Source: Brasilonema sennae CENA114 (lineage in GTDB: Bacteria > Cyanobacteriota > Cyanobacteriia > Cyanobacteriales > Nostocaceae). Taken from it: a stretch of DNA of 64,000 bases. The notes beneath the pieces are model-generated. The model was not told the DNA's origin, ran no database searches, and was given only the letters and a program-made list of their open reading frames with translations. Position 1 is the first letter of the stretch; each line of letters opens with the position of its first letter. The position numbers and the translations under genes are program-made. Location: the NCBI RefSeq assembly GCF_006968745.1, contig NZ_CP030118.1:1872654-1936653 (forward strand). The letters run 5' to 3'. This document shows positions 20,835-30,025 of the stretch, piece after piece.

Positions 20835-21498
20835 CTACTTCGGCGTCCATGTGCAGTTCCTCAATTTTTTGATGTATTACAGAAGCACTGCGAAACAGAA
20901 CTGTCTCCAGAATAAAATCGATTATCTCGTCTAATCCTTCTCCCGTCTTGCAATTAGTATATGCAATAGGTTTACCTCGACGGTATACCGGGGCTTCTTT
21001 CCGGATTAACTCCAAATCAGCACCAACATAAGGAGCAATATCAATTTTATTAACCACTGCTAAATCAGCTTGTACAAAGCCAGGACCATTTTTGCGAGGG
21101 ATATCATCTCCCGCACCTACATCAATCACAAAAATATACGAATCCACCAAATCATAGCTAAAAGTGGAGGCAAGATTATCACCACCACTTTCAATCAAGA
21201 TTAAGTCTAATTCAGGAATGAGTAACTCAAAATCCTTTACTGCTAAAAGATTCATACTCGGATCTTCCCGAATTGCTGTGTGCGGACAGCTACCCGTTTC
21301 TACTCCGACAATCCGTTCTGGAGGTAAAAATCCGCGACTTTTGAGTCGATCTGCATCTTCCGTAGTTAGTAAGTCATTAGTGACAACTGCTACTTCAATG
21401 CCCTGATTCATCAATGTTGGGACTATAGACTCTATTAGAGCTGTTTTTCCGCTTCCTACTGGTCCCCCAATCCCCAGTCGAGCTGCTGACTTTAGCAT
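20821..21498 (-). CDS. ureG: Urease accessory GTPase UreG
   Basis: UreG is the SIMIBI-class GTPase whose GTP hydrolysis drives nickel transfer to urease. Visible are the P-loop GPVGSGKTALIES (about 12-24), the nickel-binding Cys-Pro-His in GSCPHTAIRED (about 71), the Walker B-like LILIESGGDNLAS and the G4 motif VNKIDIAPYVGA. At 225 residues it is a little longer than most UreG (about 200). It is the first gene of the minus-strand G-D-E-F operon. The plus-strand beta-propeller gene diverges from it across 266 bp, where the operon promoter should lie. Confidence 0.94.
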   Translation of the reverse strand: MLKSAARLGIGGPVGSGKTALIESIVPTLMNQGIEVAVVTNDLLTTEDADRLKSRGFLPPERIVGVETGSCPHTAIREDPSMNLLAVKDFELLIPELDLILIESGGDNLASTFSYDLVDSYIFVIDVGAGDDIPRKNGPGFVQADLAVVNKIDIAPYVGADLELIRKEAPVYRRGKPIAYTNCKTGEGLDEIIDFILETVLFRSASVIHQKIEELHMDAEVDGRR

Positions 21499-21764
21499 AG
21501 CTAATCTATCCTGCTTGAACTCTTGGAGACTGCTAGTATAATCAGACCCTAGCTATCTTCACTATTCTACAGTAGTCGTTACATACAAACGCAGCTATAA
21601 GAGTCCTGCTTAAAATGATGGACACTTATCCTCATGCTTAGGACTGAGTTCAGGGTTGAACGAATTCACTACAGTAGATTAAGAAGTAGGTGCTGAAGGA
21701 GTGAGCCATTTAGTGCAACAGATGCTCATAGTGGCAGCACCGATGAGGTTTGGAGGTTCAAACA

Positions 21765-22778
21765 ATGGATAATACTCTACAGCAAATAGTCGAGCAGGTT
21801 GAGCCGACTTCGCACAAGCAAACAGATACAGATTTTGCCAATGCCTCTGCGACGATACACAAACCCGTAATAATAGCAGGAACATCTGATGGCTTGCTGT
21901 TTCTCGATTCCAGGCAATATGTTGAACTTGAAGGTCATTCCATCACTGCTCTTGCCTCAAGTCCAGATGGGTTGTGGGTTATAGTTGATCGCAACTCGGT
22001 ATGGCATCGTAACCTAGAAGGCGAGTGGCATCAAATAACTTCAATTGATGATTTAAAGCTAAATTGCATCCTGCCTTACAATGACTCAGTTCTAGTCGGA
22101 ACATCACAAGCTCATCTCATCCGCATTGCAGACGGAAACACGAATCGCATCAATTGCTTTGAGACGGCTGAGGGACGAGATGAATGGTATACGCCGTGGG
22201 GTGGTCCTCCAGATGTTCGTTCGATGGCTATAGGTCAATCTGGTGAACTCTACGTGAATGTGCACGTTGGAGGCATTTTGCGCTCCGATGACCAGGGAAA
22301 GTCATGGCAACCTACCATCGACTTTCATGCAGATGTCCATGAGGTGCTGACTGTTCCATCTCATCGAGATCTTGTGCTAGCGGCTACAGCCCAGGGGCTG
22401 GCTGTGAGTAAAGATAGAGGGAATTCTTGGAGGTTTTCACACGAAAACCTACATGCTGCTTACGCACGAGCCATAGCTGTGTGTGAAGAAACCATTTTGA
22501 TGACTGCTTCTACTGGTCCAAGTGGTCACAAAGCAGCCATCTATCGACACCCACTCGACAAGCCAGGAGCCTTCGAGAAATGTGAGCGAGGGCTGCCGGA
22601 GTGGTTCAATAACAATATCAACACGGGAACTCTTTCTACGTCAGGGAATTTAGCTGCTTTCGGAACCACTGACGGTCAGGTCTTTTTCTCGGATGATGCT
22701 GGCAGTACGTGGAAGCAAGTTGCAGCGGATTTGGCTTCAATCTGCTGTCTGAATCTTATGGCGACTTCCAAGAAATAA
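21765..22778 (+). CDS. BNR/Asp-box beta-propeller protein
   Basis: A 337-residue protein made of beta-propeller blades. Three Asp-box motifs of the sialidase/BNR type are clear: RSDDQGKSW (about 180), VSKDRGNSW (about 219) and FSDDAGSTW (about 316). Similar proteins are WD40/YVTN/BNR-like and serve as binding scaffolds or glycan-related enzymes; the catalytic residues of true sialidases are not evident. No signal peptide is visible, so the location is uncertain. ATG at 21765 with GGAGG eight bases upstream is better than the TTG five codons earlier. It sits on the opposite strand between ureG and ureB and so interrupts the urease gene order. Confidence 0.75.
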   Translation: MDNTLQQIVEQVEPTSHKQTDTDFANASATIHKPVIIAGTSDGLLFLDSRQYVELEGHSITALASSPDGLWVIVDRNSVWHRNLEGEWHQITSIDDLKLNCILPYNDSVLVGTSQAHLIRIADGNTNRINCFETAEGRDEWYTPWGGPPDVRSMAIGQSGELYVNVHVGGILRSDDQGKSWQPTIDFHADVHEVLTVPSHRDLVLAATAQGLAVSKDRGNSWRFSHENLHAAYARAIAVCEETILMTASTGPSGHKAAIYRHPLDKPGAFEKCERGLPEWFNNNINTGTLSTSGNLAAFGTTDGQVFFSDDAGSTWKQVAADLASICCLNLMATSKK

Positions 22779-22793
22779 ATTACAGCACAATAG

Positions 22794-22813
22794 GGGCGCT
22801 CTTACTTGCGCCC
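22794..22813. terminator. Short hairpin between convergent genes
   Basis: A GGGCGC stem pairs with GCGCCC across an 8-base loop, between the stop codons of the beta-propeller gene and the converging ureB. There is no strong T-run, so termination is only possible, not certain. Confidence 0.35.
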
Positions 22814-22828
22814 TTGCTCGTTCTAAAA

Positions 22829-23455
22829 TCATTTTTTCTGTTTCTCTAAAGACCCATTCACTAATCCATTAAAACCATAGATTTCACGGCTACCACCGAA
22901 TGGGACTAACTCAACTTCTCTTTCATCTCCTGGTTCAAATCTAATTGCTGTCCCCGCTGGAATATTTAAGCGCTTACCGTAAGCTTTACTGCGCTCAAAT
23001 TGTAGACCTTTTTTGTCTTGACTGCCATCATTAACTTCATAAAAGTGGAAATGAGAACCAACTTGAATTGGGCGATCGCCTTGATTACTAACTCTAATTT
23101 TGGTAATCTCTCGCCCACCATTGAGTTCGATTGGTTCTGATTTAGTAATTATTATCTGTCCTGGAGTCATTGCTATTTTTTCGACTTTAATCGAGGAAGC
23201 CTCGTTGTTAAAGTTTTTACCCTCAATCTTAACATTTCTCAGGTCACCGACATTACTAGTAAAGATTTTACTCCTACCCCTAAATTCCTCGTCTTCGTAT
23301 ATCGTGACTTTCATGCCTGCTGGCACTGTTAAGGAACTGAGCTTATTGTCACCAATTCCCAAATCGTAAATCTTATACTCCCCTTCTCCCAGTTCCTTGT
23401 GATTTCCCTTGTAGTTAGGAGCTTCATAAATCACTACTTTGTTACTTGTATACAT
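22829..23455 (-). CDS. ureB: Beta-gamma-crystallin domain fused to urease subunit beta (UreB)
   Basis: A 208-residue two-domain protein. Residues 1-95 form a microbial beta-gamma-crystallin domain: Greek-key strands [11 protein letters not shown] and [11 protein letters not shown], each half ending in the family's calcium-binding signature (DNKLSS at 36-41 and NNEASS at 83-88). Residues 96-208 are a complete UreB, beginning MTPGQIII where normal UreB begins, with the conserved [32 protein letters not shown] and YGFNGLVNG. The whole is in one uninterrupted frame. An AAGGG lies upstream of the distal start, and no ribosome site precedes Met96. Normal UreB is about 100-110 residues, so the N-terminal domain is extra. 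ureA lies 58 bp upstream. Confidence 0.9.
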   Translation of the reverse strand: MYTSNKVVIYEAPNYKGNHKELGEGEYKIYDLGIGDNKLSSLTVPAGMKVTIYEDEEFRGRSKIFTSNVGDLRNVKIEGKNFNNEASSIKVEKIAMTPGQIIITKSEPIELNGGREITKIRVSNQGDRPIQVGSHFHFYEVNDGSQDKKGLQFERSKAYGKRLNIPAGTAIRFEPGDEREVELVPFGGSREIYGFNGLVNGSLEKQKK

Positions 23456-23513
23456 TTATAATTGCCCTTACTCTCAACTCATAATCTAAAATTCTGCATC
23501 TTTTCGGGAGATT

Positions 23514-23819
23514 TTAGTCTTGAATGGGATTATGTACTGTTACTAATTTTGTTCCATCAGGAAAGGTTGCTTCTACTTGCACTTCATGGATCATTTCTGG
23601 TATTCCATCCATAACATCATCCCTTTTCAATAACTTTCCTCCCTCACTCATTAATTGACTCACAGTTTTTCCTTCTCTTGCGCCTTCTAAAATAGCAGCA
23701 GATATATACGCGACGGCTTCGGGGTAATTTAGCTTTAACCCCTTGTCTTTACGTCTTTGTGCTACTAGAGCCGCTGTAAAAATGAGCAGTTTATCTTTTT
23801 CTTGAGGTGATAGTTGCAT
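23514..23819 (-). CDS. ureA: Urease subunit gamma (UreA)
   Basis: A 101-residue structural subunit of the UreABC holoenzyme. The family pattern is complete: [20 protein letters not shown], then [45 protein letters not shown] and VTVHNPI at the end. It is the first gene of the urease locus and is followed after 58 bp by the ureB fusion. The upstream 1.7 kb has no gene, and the promoter must lie close to 23830-23900. The GTA and TAC triplets there are seven, not eight, bases apart, so I do not call an NtcA site. Confidence 0.96.
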   Translation of the reverse strand: MQLSPQEKDKLLIFTAALVAQRRKDKGLKLNYPEAVAYISAAILEGAREGKTVSQLMSEGGKLLKRDDVMDGIPEMIHEVQVEATFPDGTKLVTVHNPIQD

Positions 23820-24121
23820 AAAAGTTTTCCTTTAATGACATTTGTAGTTTGTATTTACTTTACTCAATTCTCTTCTCTTTTCAAAAATTTTATGAGTATT
23901 ATTTGCAGTAGTAATTTTTGTTTCAGCGTTGAGAAAAATAGTATTTAAAAAATTTTCAGCGGAAGTAAACATTCTTTCTGAAATTAAGATATACTCGTCT
24001 AATTAACCAATTTTACCCCAGTGGGGGATACGATGATAACTGTCCCATTAGTCATTGGGAGGCACTGCGTTGGGGAGGACAGTGCCGTGGGCGGGTTTCC
24101 CGACTTGAGGCACCTGTCCGT

Positions 24122-24164
24122 TGAGCCAGTACTTGATGAGGGTCTCCCGACCTAGGTATCTGGG
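24122..24164. repeat. Dispersed repeat shared with 62.83 kb
   Basis: The stretch beginning TGAGCCAGTACTTGATGAGG and ending CCTAGGTATCTGG is repeated at 62829-62870 with about one difference in 42 bases. Flanking GC-rich palindromic sequence (CCCGAC repeats) is similar but less exact. The same orientation is seen in both places. Confidence 0.75.
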
Positions 24165-24883
24165 GCGTCCGGGTTCCCCGACAGTCACGCATGTGCCGTT
24201 CATTAGTATTACTTTTCACTTTGAACAAACGGATGAAAAAACTGTTTTCCGTGGAATAAGTTAAATTAATGAAAAAACGAAAAAACCGAGTCATCCCCTG
24301 GCGCTTCTCCCACCACTCGCCCTCGTCGCAAAGCGTGTCCGCAGGACAAGCGAGCATACTTTGAATTCCCGAAAGAATGGGAGACTTACGCCGAACTTGT
24401 CAAATATACAGCGAGTTAGATCCTTAAGCATCGTTGGAGGCAGGGTTATCCGGAATTAAGCAACAAGATTTCCAAAGTGCGATACGCACAAACTAAAGCC
24501 TCGGGCTTATCGCCATCCTAGAACCACTAACCCAAAGAGTTGGTTACAGTAACATTTCTTTACAAGCGCAAATTGGGTTAATTGTAGCTTATGCAAAAAG
24601 CGCTAACATCCCAAGGACGACCGCTTTATGCGAAACTCTCACTCAAAGTTAAAATTCTGAAGTACAACAGTGTGCAAATCACACTTTAAAGAGATTGACA
24701 TTTTTTTGACAATGATATAAAAGTTACTAATTTAGAGCCTTTGGAGCAAGACACGAGATCCAAACTCTGCAAACTCATAGCGGTACAAGCATCTACGGTC
24801 CTCATTCCATTTGGTCTACTGTTTAAGCCGTTGCAACGGAGGCGGTTGGAGCATACATTTTGTTAAAAAGTTAGTCATTAGTC

Positions 24884-24960
24884 ACTAGACCTCTCCAAAA
24901 ATGGCTATGAAACCTTTACAACGCTTGCACTAAAAATCGATTTTTGGAGAGATCTACTAG
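24884..24960. repeat. Approx. 77-bp inverted-repeat element, copy 2
   Basis: This is the second copy of the element at 1013-1090. Ends ACTAGACCTCTCCAAAAAT and ATTTTTGGAGAGATCTACTAG are complementary, and the centre again has GGCTATGAAACC and CTAAAAATCGA. It fits a small palindromic non-autonomous element. Confidence 0.7.
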
Positions 24961-25572
24961 TGATTTGACTTTTTACTGTACACTTAATAACTTCGCACGG
25001 CGATTTGTAAACAAAAGTTGCACAATTTTCAATAAAATGTTAAATTTCTTTATATTAACAGCAATAGCCGATATACCGTGGGTTCCAAGCTTGCTTATCT
25101 GTGCGGCAGCTTGCGATACATAGCATTTTTCTCCCCAACACAGCAGTTAATCAGCCAGTAACTGGCTGGTTTTTGTTTATTATGATATGAAACTGTAGAA
25201 AAAGTGTATTTGATGCTACTATGCAATTATGGTATTGCTATAAATGTCTAATATGAACTGGCTGCGTGTAAAATAGCGTGATAATGTAGGGAATGGTGTT
25301 TGATTCTTTGGAAAAATGAAGGGTTGAAGAACTTTCGAGTTATAAGCAGTACGCAGTAAAATTCCAAATTCTTAGAATAAAGGTGTCGTTAGAATTGTGC
25401 GCTTTTGTATTAAGCAAGCTTTATCCTGGTAAAAAACTGTATTGTATAGGTTAACAGTTCGCAGAAAAAAATTGGTTTATGGCAGAATTGCTCAACAGTA
25501 TTTATATAAAGCCACAGCCAAGCTACTGTTTTTTGCCTGGTCGTTTTCACTCAACTTGTGGAGGTTTAGTTC

Positions 25573-26076
25573 ATGTCGATTCGCCTATACATAGGTAATT
25601 TGCCCAAAGAAGAAATAGATCGTCAAGAGCTGCAGGCAGTTTTTGCAGCAGAAGGCGATGCTGTTACCACAAAACTGATTAAAGACCGAAAAACTGGCAA
25701 GTGTCGTGGTTTTGGTTTTCTTACAGTCAATAATGACGAACAAGCAGACCAAATTATTGAAAAGTACAACGGTCAGTTGTTCAAAGACACTGCGATCAAA
25801 CTCGAAAAAGCATTACCTCGTACCAAAGGAGAGGAAAATAACGAGGAGCAACCAACTAAAGTTATTACTCATCCTACAACTAATAACTCTAGTCCTACTC
25901 CAGCAAAAGAAAACAACCGTAGAGAAAAAAGCTCCAAGAAGTCTCGTCGTGGTGGCGGTGTTCGGGAAAACACACCAGCAACCGCTACTAGCGACGACGC
26001 GATTCGTCCAGATCCCAGGTGGGCTAATGAGTTGGAAAAGCTCAAGCAAATGCTTGCTGCACAAACGACGAGTTAA
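25573..26076 (+). CDS. RRM-domain RNA-binding protein
   Basis: A 167-residue protein with one N-terminal RNA-recognition motif (residues 3-80): RNP2 is LYIGNL and RNP1 is KCRGFGFLTV, with the aromatic residues that stack on RNA. After the RRM comes a disordered, charged tail (Asn/Glu/Lys/Arg-rich with KKSRRGGG) that ends in LEKLKQMLAAQ. Cyanobacterial Rbp proteins of this kind are RNA chaperones, often cold- or thylakoid-associated; which mRNAs this one binds is unknown. The start ATG follows GTGGAGG closely. The long AT-rich leader may be regulatory. Confidence 0.92.
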   Translation: MSIRLYIGNLPKEEIDRQELQAVFAAEGDAVTTKLIKDRKTGKCRGFGFLTVNNDEQADQIIEKYNGQLFKDTAIKLEKALPRTKGEENNEEQPTKVITHPTTNNSSPTPAKENNRREKSSKKSRRGGGVRENTPATATSDDAIRPDPRWANELEKLKQMLAAQTTS

Positions 26077-26146
26077 ACTTCAACCAGGAAAGATTAAAAA
26101 TTAAAAGTCAAGATTGTTGATTTTTAATTTTTAATCTAAATATCCC

Positions 26147-26539
26147 TTAGGTATTAATGGGAAGCTGTAACCATACTTGTAAGTGCGATCGCAACTCTTG
26201 GGCAAAATCTGATCGCTGGCTATACCTTTTTGTGCGAATAGGCTTGCGTTCTGGATCTAGCGTCCACCCATAGTCGCTACTCAGACGCAGCTTGTCTTGC
26301 CAATCTGAAATGGAAACGACAAGTCCAGATGCAGGGCTATTGTCTACACCTTGTACACGGAATACATAGTTGAAAGTATTTTGTTTACCAGGAGCGACAG
26401 TAGAGGGTTGCCCACATTCTACCAACAGTCGCGATCGCACTTGTTCGACAAGACCAGGTTTTACCAATTCTTCCAAAGTCCGAACCGCCAAAGTTAGGAC
26501 AAAGTAAAATTCTTCCACAGGAACAAATTCTAATTGCAT
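26147..26539 (-). CDS. Conserved cyanobacterial protein of unknown function
   Basis: A 130-residue acidic/neutral protein without signal peptide or membrane segment, converging on the RRM gene. It has balanced composition and cyanobacterial codon use (a HIP1-like GCGATCGC lies inside), with motifs such as FYFVLTLAVRTLEELVKPGLVEQV and DYGWTLDPERKPIRTKRYSQ (in part). I do not recognise a characterised family. The open frame is likely real because it is long for its AT content and has no repeat sequence. Confidence 0.6.
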   Translation of the reverse strand: MQLEFVPVEEFYFVLTLAVRTLEELVKPGLVEQVRSRLLVECGQPSTVAPGKQNTFNYVFRVQGVDNSPASGLVVSISDWQDKLRLSSDYGWTLDPERKPIRTKRYSQRSDFAQELRSHLQVWLQLPINT

Positions 26540-27196
26540 ATAGTATCTTTCAGAGTGTGCCGGAGACTGAAGTCTCGAATCATTTTGTCAGATTGCTTAT
26601 GTCGTCAATTAACTTACCATTTGTTGAGATATCCCTAGCTAGAAATTAACAGATGGTTGATTTTAACTTTTTGTCTTAAATTACGAAGTAAAAAATAAGA
26701 CATTGAGAGACGCATCGCTAAAAATTAGTATCATTAATAACTTTCAATTATCATTAACAGGTTTTTATAAGTCATATTTGTTCAATAAGATTCTTACCTT
26801 GGGAAGTTGTCCTTGGAAATTTCGTAGTCAATTAGGTAGATTTTATCAATCATAGAAAGTAACTTTTTCATGTGCAATAGTCTTTTTTTATACTTGTGAC
26901 CGAGAATTTTTTCGACGAAATAGTACGGTGATCTAGATGGATAAAACTCTATATATGTCAGGATCATTACAAAAGTTATGTTTTTTTATTAAGAAAATAA
27001 GATAAAAATATAGCCAAGCAATGATTCAAGTAAGTATAAATATTTACAAACATGAAAAATTACCTCTAGTAGCAGATGTATAAAAGTTTTGTGATCTTAA
27101 AATATAATAAAGATTAATTAAAATTTGCGAGAGGTAAAAGTCTAGTTGCATACGCAATTTGCCTAGTACCTCTTAACCAGAAGACACCAACAAACT
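26540..27196. other. AT-rich spacer upstream of the glycosyltransferase
   Basis: A 657-bp AT-rich region with no gene visible on either strand. It holds the divergent upstream regions of the 26.1-kb gene and of the glycosyltransferase. I could not fix promoter elements, and no strong hairpin was seen. Confidence 0.5.
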
Positions 27197-28504
27197 ATGA
27201 ACTCTAGAACTGAACAACGCGTCGCCCTAATTTCCGTACACGGTGATCCGGCTGTTGAGATTGGGAAAGAAGAGGCTGGAGGACAAAACGTTTACGTGCG
27301 CCAAGTAGGAGAAGCACTAGCCAAGCTTGGATGGCAAGTAGATATGTTTACTCGCAAAGTGAGTGCGCAACAAGAAACAATAGTTCAACATAGCCCAAAC
27401 TGTCGAACCATTCGCTTAGAAGCCGGCGCTGTTGAATTTGTACCGCGAGACGATTTGTTCGCAAACTTGCCAGAATTTGTAGAGAAATTTCTCCAATTCC
27501 AGCAAGAAAATGGCTTCGTATACTCTTTGGTTCATACAAACTACTGGCTTTCTAGTTGGGTAGGAATGCAGTTGAAGGAAAAACAAGGGAGCAAGCAGGT
27601 TCACACATACCACTCCCTAGGAGCAGTTAAGTACAACACGATTGATGTGATTCCTTTGGTTGCTGCAACCAGGCTAGCAGTAGAAAAACAGGTGTTAGAG
27701 ACAGCCGAACGAATCGTTGCAACAAGTCCGCAGGAAAAAGAACATATGCGATCGCTTGTTTCCACAGAAGGAACCATCGACATTATTCCCTGCGGTACAG
27801 ATATCGCACAGTTTGGTTGTATAGATCGACAAGCAGCAAGAGCTAAGTTGGGAATCGACCCAGAAGCGAAACTTGTCATGTATGTAGGGCGTTTTGATCC
27901 ACGCAAAGGCATAGAAACACTAGTGCGTGCTGTCGGACAGTCTCAATTGCGAGGACCTTCTTCAAAGCTGCAGTTAATGATTGCTGGTGGTAGCCGCCCA
28001 GGTCAAAGCGATGGAATCGAGCGCGATCGGATTGAGAGTATTGTCGCCGAATTAGGGATGAACGACTTTACGACTTTCCCCGGTCGTGTCGAGCAAGAAA
28101 TGCTGCCATATTACTACGCCGCTGCTGATGTTTGTGTTGTTCCCAGTCACTATGAACCTTTTGGACTAGTGGCTATTGAAGCAATGGCAAGTAAAACACC
28201 AGTTGTAGCTAGTGATGTCGGTGGACTTCAGTTTACAGTTATCTCTGAAGAAACTGGTTTACTTGCACCACCACAAGATGTCGCTGCTTTCTCTACTGCA
28301 ATTGATCGAATTCTGAGCAGTTCCCAATGGCGAGACGAGTTGGGTGAAGCTGCCAGAAAACGCGTAGAAACAAAGTTCAGTTGGGAAGGAGTTGCATCTG
28401 ATCTTGCTCAACTTTACACTCAATTGTTAGAGGATAAACCTGAAATAACACAACCGGAAATTTCCCCCGAAGACACACAAAAAGAAGCAATCTTGGCGAG
28501 TTAA
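27197..28504 (+). CDS. GT4-family glycosyltransferase
   Basis: A 435-residue retaining GT-B glycosyltransferase. The N-terminal domain begins VALISVHGDP, followed by EEAGGQNVYVRQV, the sugar-nucleotide-binding glycine motif seen in sucrose-phosphate-synthase-like and MshA-like enzymes. The C-terminal domain has GRFDPRKGIETLV (about 232) and the donor-binding EX7E motif in HYEPFGLVAIEAMASKTPVV (about 315). No signal peptide is present, so it acts in the cytoplasm or at the membrane surface. The acceptor and donor cannot be decided from sequence; sucrose-phosphate synthase would usually be longer. It is monocistronic. Confidence 0.88.
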   Translation: MNSRTEQRVALISVHGDPAVEIGKEEAGGQNVYVRQVGEALAKLGWQVDMFTRKVSAQQETIVQHSPNCRTIRLEAGAVEFVPRDDLFANLPEFVEKFLQFQQENGFVYSLVHTNYWLSSWVGMQLKEKQGSKQVHTYHSLGAVKYNTIDVIPLVAATRLAVEKQVLETAERIVATSPQEKEHMRSLVSTEGTIDIIPCGTDIAQFGCIDRQAARAKLGIDPEAKLVMYVGRFDPRKGIETLVRAVGQSQLRGPSSKLQLMIAGGSRPGQSDGIERDRIESIVAELGMNDFTTFPGRVEQEMLPYYYAAADVCVVPSHYEPFGLVAIEAMASKTPVVASDVGGLQFTVISEETGLLAPPQDVAAFSTAIDRILSSSQWRDELGEAARKRVETKFSWEGVASDLAQLYTQLLEDKPEITQPEISPEDTQKEAILAS

Positions 28505-29203
28505 TATCAAATGTAAGAAGTTAATTTTTAAAAACTAAACTTTTTATTGTTAATTTCTTACACTTCGACGAATATCGATTATCTCTACGTCGAGACACAA
28601 CTTGCGATCGTACATTTAAAATTTTTCACAATATTTGTTTCGGATAACAATACGGTTCCGTTCAAACAGTGAACAGTCAACAGGAACTGATAACTGATAA
28701 CTGTATTGTTTCGGCGCAGACTTCTTTATGAAGTCTTTTTATTTTTTATGCATTTTTATGCATTCCTAGTTATTCCATAATCTTCATATTACGACTTAAG
28801 CACCATCTGCCAGAAACCCTTCGGCTACGCTCAGGGCAAGCCCGGTTTCTTCGTTCGTCTTTGGTTGCGAAACAGACGATTTTTGGTATAAACCAGGTTT
28901 CTTTGCGTATTTTTATATATATAAAAAACTTATATAATCAGATTGTTTTCCGAGTATTTCCCTAGTTTGAAAAAGTGAAAATTTCATGTTCAGTAAAATT
29001 TTCTGTAAAGTCCGACTCTTTTTATCGCTATTTCAGGAAGCCATATCCTAACGTGTGGAGATAGAAATGACGAACAAAGAACTCAGATCTCAGCTTGGGA
29101 ATTCTTTCTTCACGCTGTTCAAGGTTTGAAAGTTATGGCTCGGGGTTTGGTCAAAATTACACAAAAAATTTCGTCAATTGAAGAATAAAACTAAGGAGAT
29201 ACC
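28505..29203. other. Spacer with hairpins and short repeats
   Basis: No gene is supported. A hairpin GTAAGAAGTTAA...TTAATTTCTTAC follows the glycosyltransferase stop. An inverted pair AACAATACGGTT / AACTGTATTGTT lies at about 28647-28710 and includes GATAACT repeats. Around 28810-28905 GGTTTCTT-type repeats occur, common in these genomes. The last 150 bp precede the PEP-CTERM gene. Confidence 0.55.
28718..28750 (+). terminator. Rho-independent terminator
   Basis: The stem AGACTTC pairs with GAAGTCT across a 5-base loop and is followed directly by TTTTATTTTTT. It reads on the plus strand, about 210 bp after the glycosyltransferase stop. Confidence 0.75.
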
Positions 29204-29965
29204 ATGCTTTCTATACGCAAATCTATCAATAACAGCAAATCACTGATTGTAGTAGGACTAGCCACGTTGGGTTTATTTTTGTTACCTAACTCTGCCAAAG
29301 CCCTGACAATCGTTGATAGAACAGGATTTACTGATACAGATTTTGAGAATCTACTCCGTAATGGGCAATTTTCTGAATCGTTTGTTACCGAAGGACGAAT
29401 TGGTAACAACAGTTTAGACACAACAGAACGTGAATTAGGAATAAATACACCAATAAGACCTAATGCTAATGGAGAATTAAGCGGTGGAAACCCTGTTGCT
29501 GCAGGTGAGTACGTCTGGGGTAATCGTCAAGGGGCAAACTTCTCCTTGGAATATACAGGAAGCACAATCAATTACACTGTCGGTGGTCAAACACTGACTA
29601 GCAATGCGTTTAGTGGCCCGGTGACTGATATCTTCCTGCGCACTTTTGCCAGCAATAATGGTAATGTCGCATTGACTAACCTGGCTTTTGACAACCAAGT
29701 ATTTGGCGGTTTGTCGTCTTCATCTATCAACAACAGCCAAGACACAGACTATATCCAACTCAGCAATATATCTTCTCCTTTCACCCTAACTGGTCAAGCC
29801 TTAATAGGTTGGACGGGTATAACACCCGCGCGTTCTCAAGTAGCATATCAAATTAAAGTTGGCAGTTCCTCAACCACGAAGAGTGTACCTGAACCAGGAA
29901 CAGTTGGTGCCATCTTCTTAGCGACAGTGGCAGGTATAGCTTATGGCAGAAGAAAAAAAGTGTAG
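29204..29965 (+). CDS. PEP-CTERM sorted exported protein
   Basis: A 253-residue exported protein. It has an N-terminal signal peptide (hydrophobic SLIVVGLATLGLFLLP, cleavage likely after AKA near residue 34) and ends with the classical PEP-CTERM signal: SVPEPG, a hydrophobic helix and a basic RRKK tail. PEP-CTERM proteins are processed by exosortase and go to the cell surface or matrix. The mature part is Asn/Gly/Ser/Thr-rich, as in this group, and gives no enzyme motif. ATG follows AAGGAG with good spacing. The tnpB end lies only 60 bp downstream. Confidence 0.9.
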   Translation: MLSIRKSINNSKSLIVVGLATLGLFLLPNSAKALTIVDRTGFTDTDFENLLRNGQFSESFVTEGRIGNNSLDTTERELGINTPIRPNANGELSGGNPVAAGEYVWGNRQGANFSLEYTGSTINYTVGGQTLTSNAFSGPVTDIFLRTFASNNGNVALTNLAFDNQVFGGLSSSSINNSQDTDYIQLSNISSPFTLTGQALIGWTGITPARSQVAYQIKVGSSSTTKSVPEPGTVGAIFLATVAGIAYGRRKKV

Positions 29966-30025
29966 GACGTAGTAATTTAGACTTTTATTTCACGCTGATT
30001 TACCCTACAGTTTAATCCCCTCCCC

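Larger units (their letters stand above)
23820..25572. other. Long gene-free region with repeats
   Basis: No gene is supported on either strand in 1.75 kb. GC-rich dispersed repeats fill about 24040-24200; part of them is duplicated at 62829-62870. Around 24300-24640 there are short coding-like stretches without a consistent frame, possibly old gene debris. A MITE-like element lies at 24884-24960. The last 500 bp are AT-rich and presumably form the promoter and leader of the RRM gene, as is usual for these cold-responsive genes; no single promoter could be fixed. Confidence 0.5.

Noticed and set aside
23830-23880. NtcA-like site before ureA
   Set aside because: The GTA and TAC triplets are seven bases apart instead of the eight needed, and no -10 element is placed properly.
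24052-24357. 101-codon open frame on the minus strand
   Set aside because: Most of it lies in dispersed repeat DNA also found at 62.8 kb; the residue composition is that of translated repeats.
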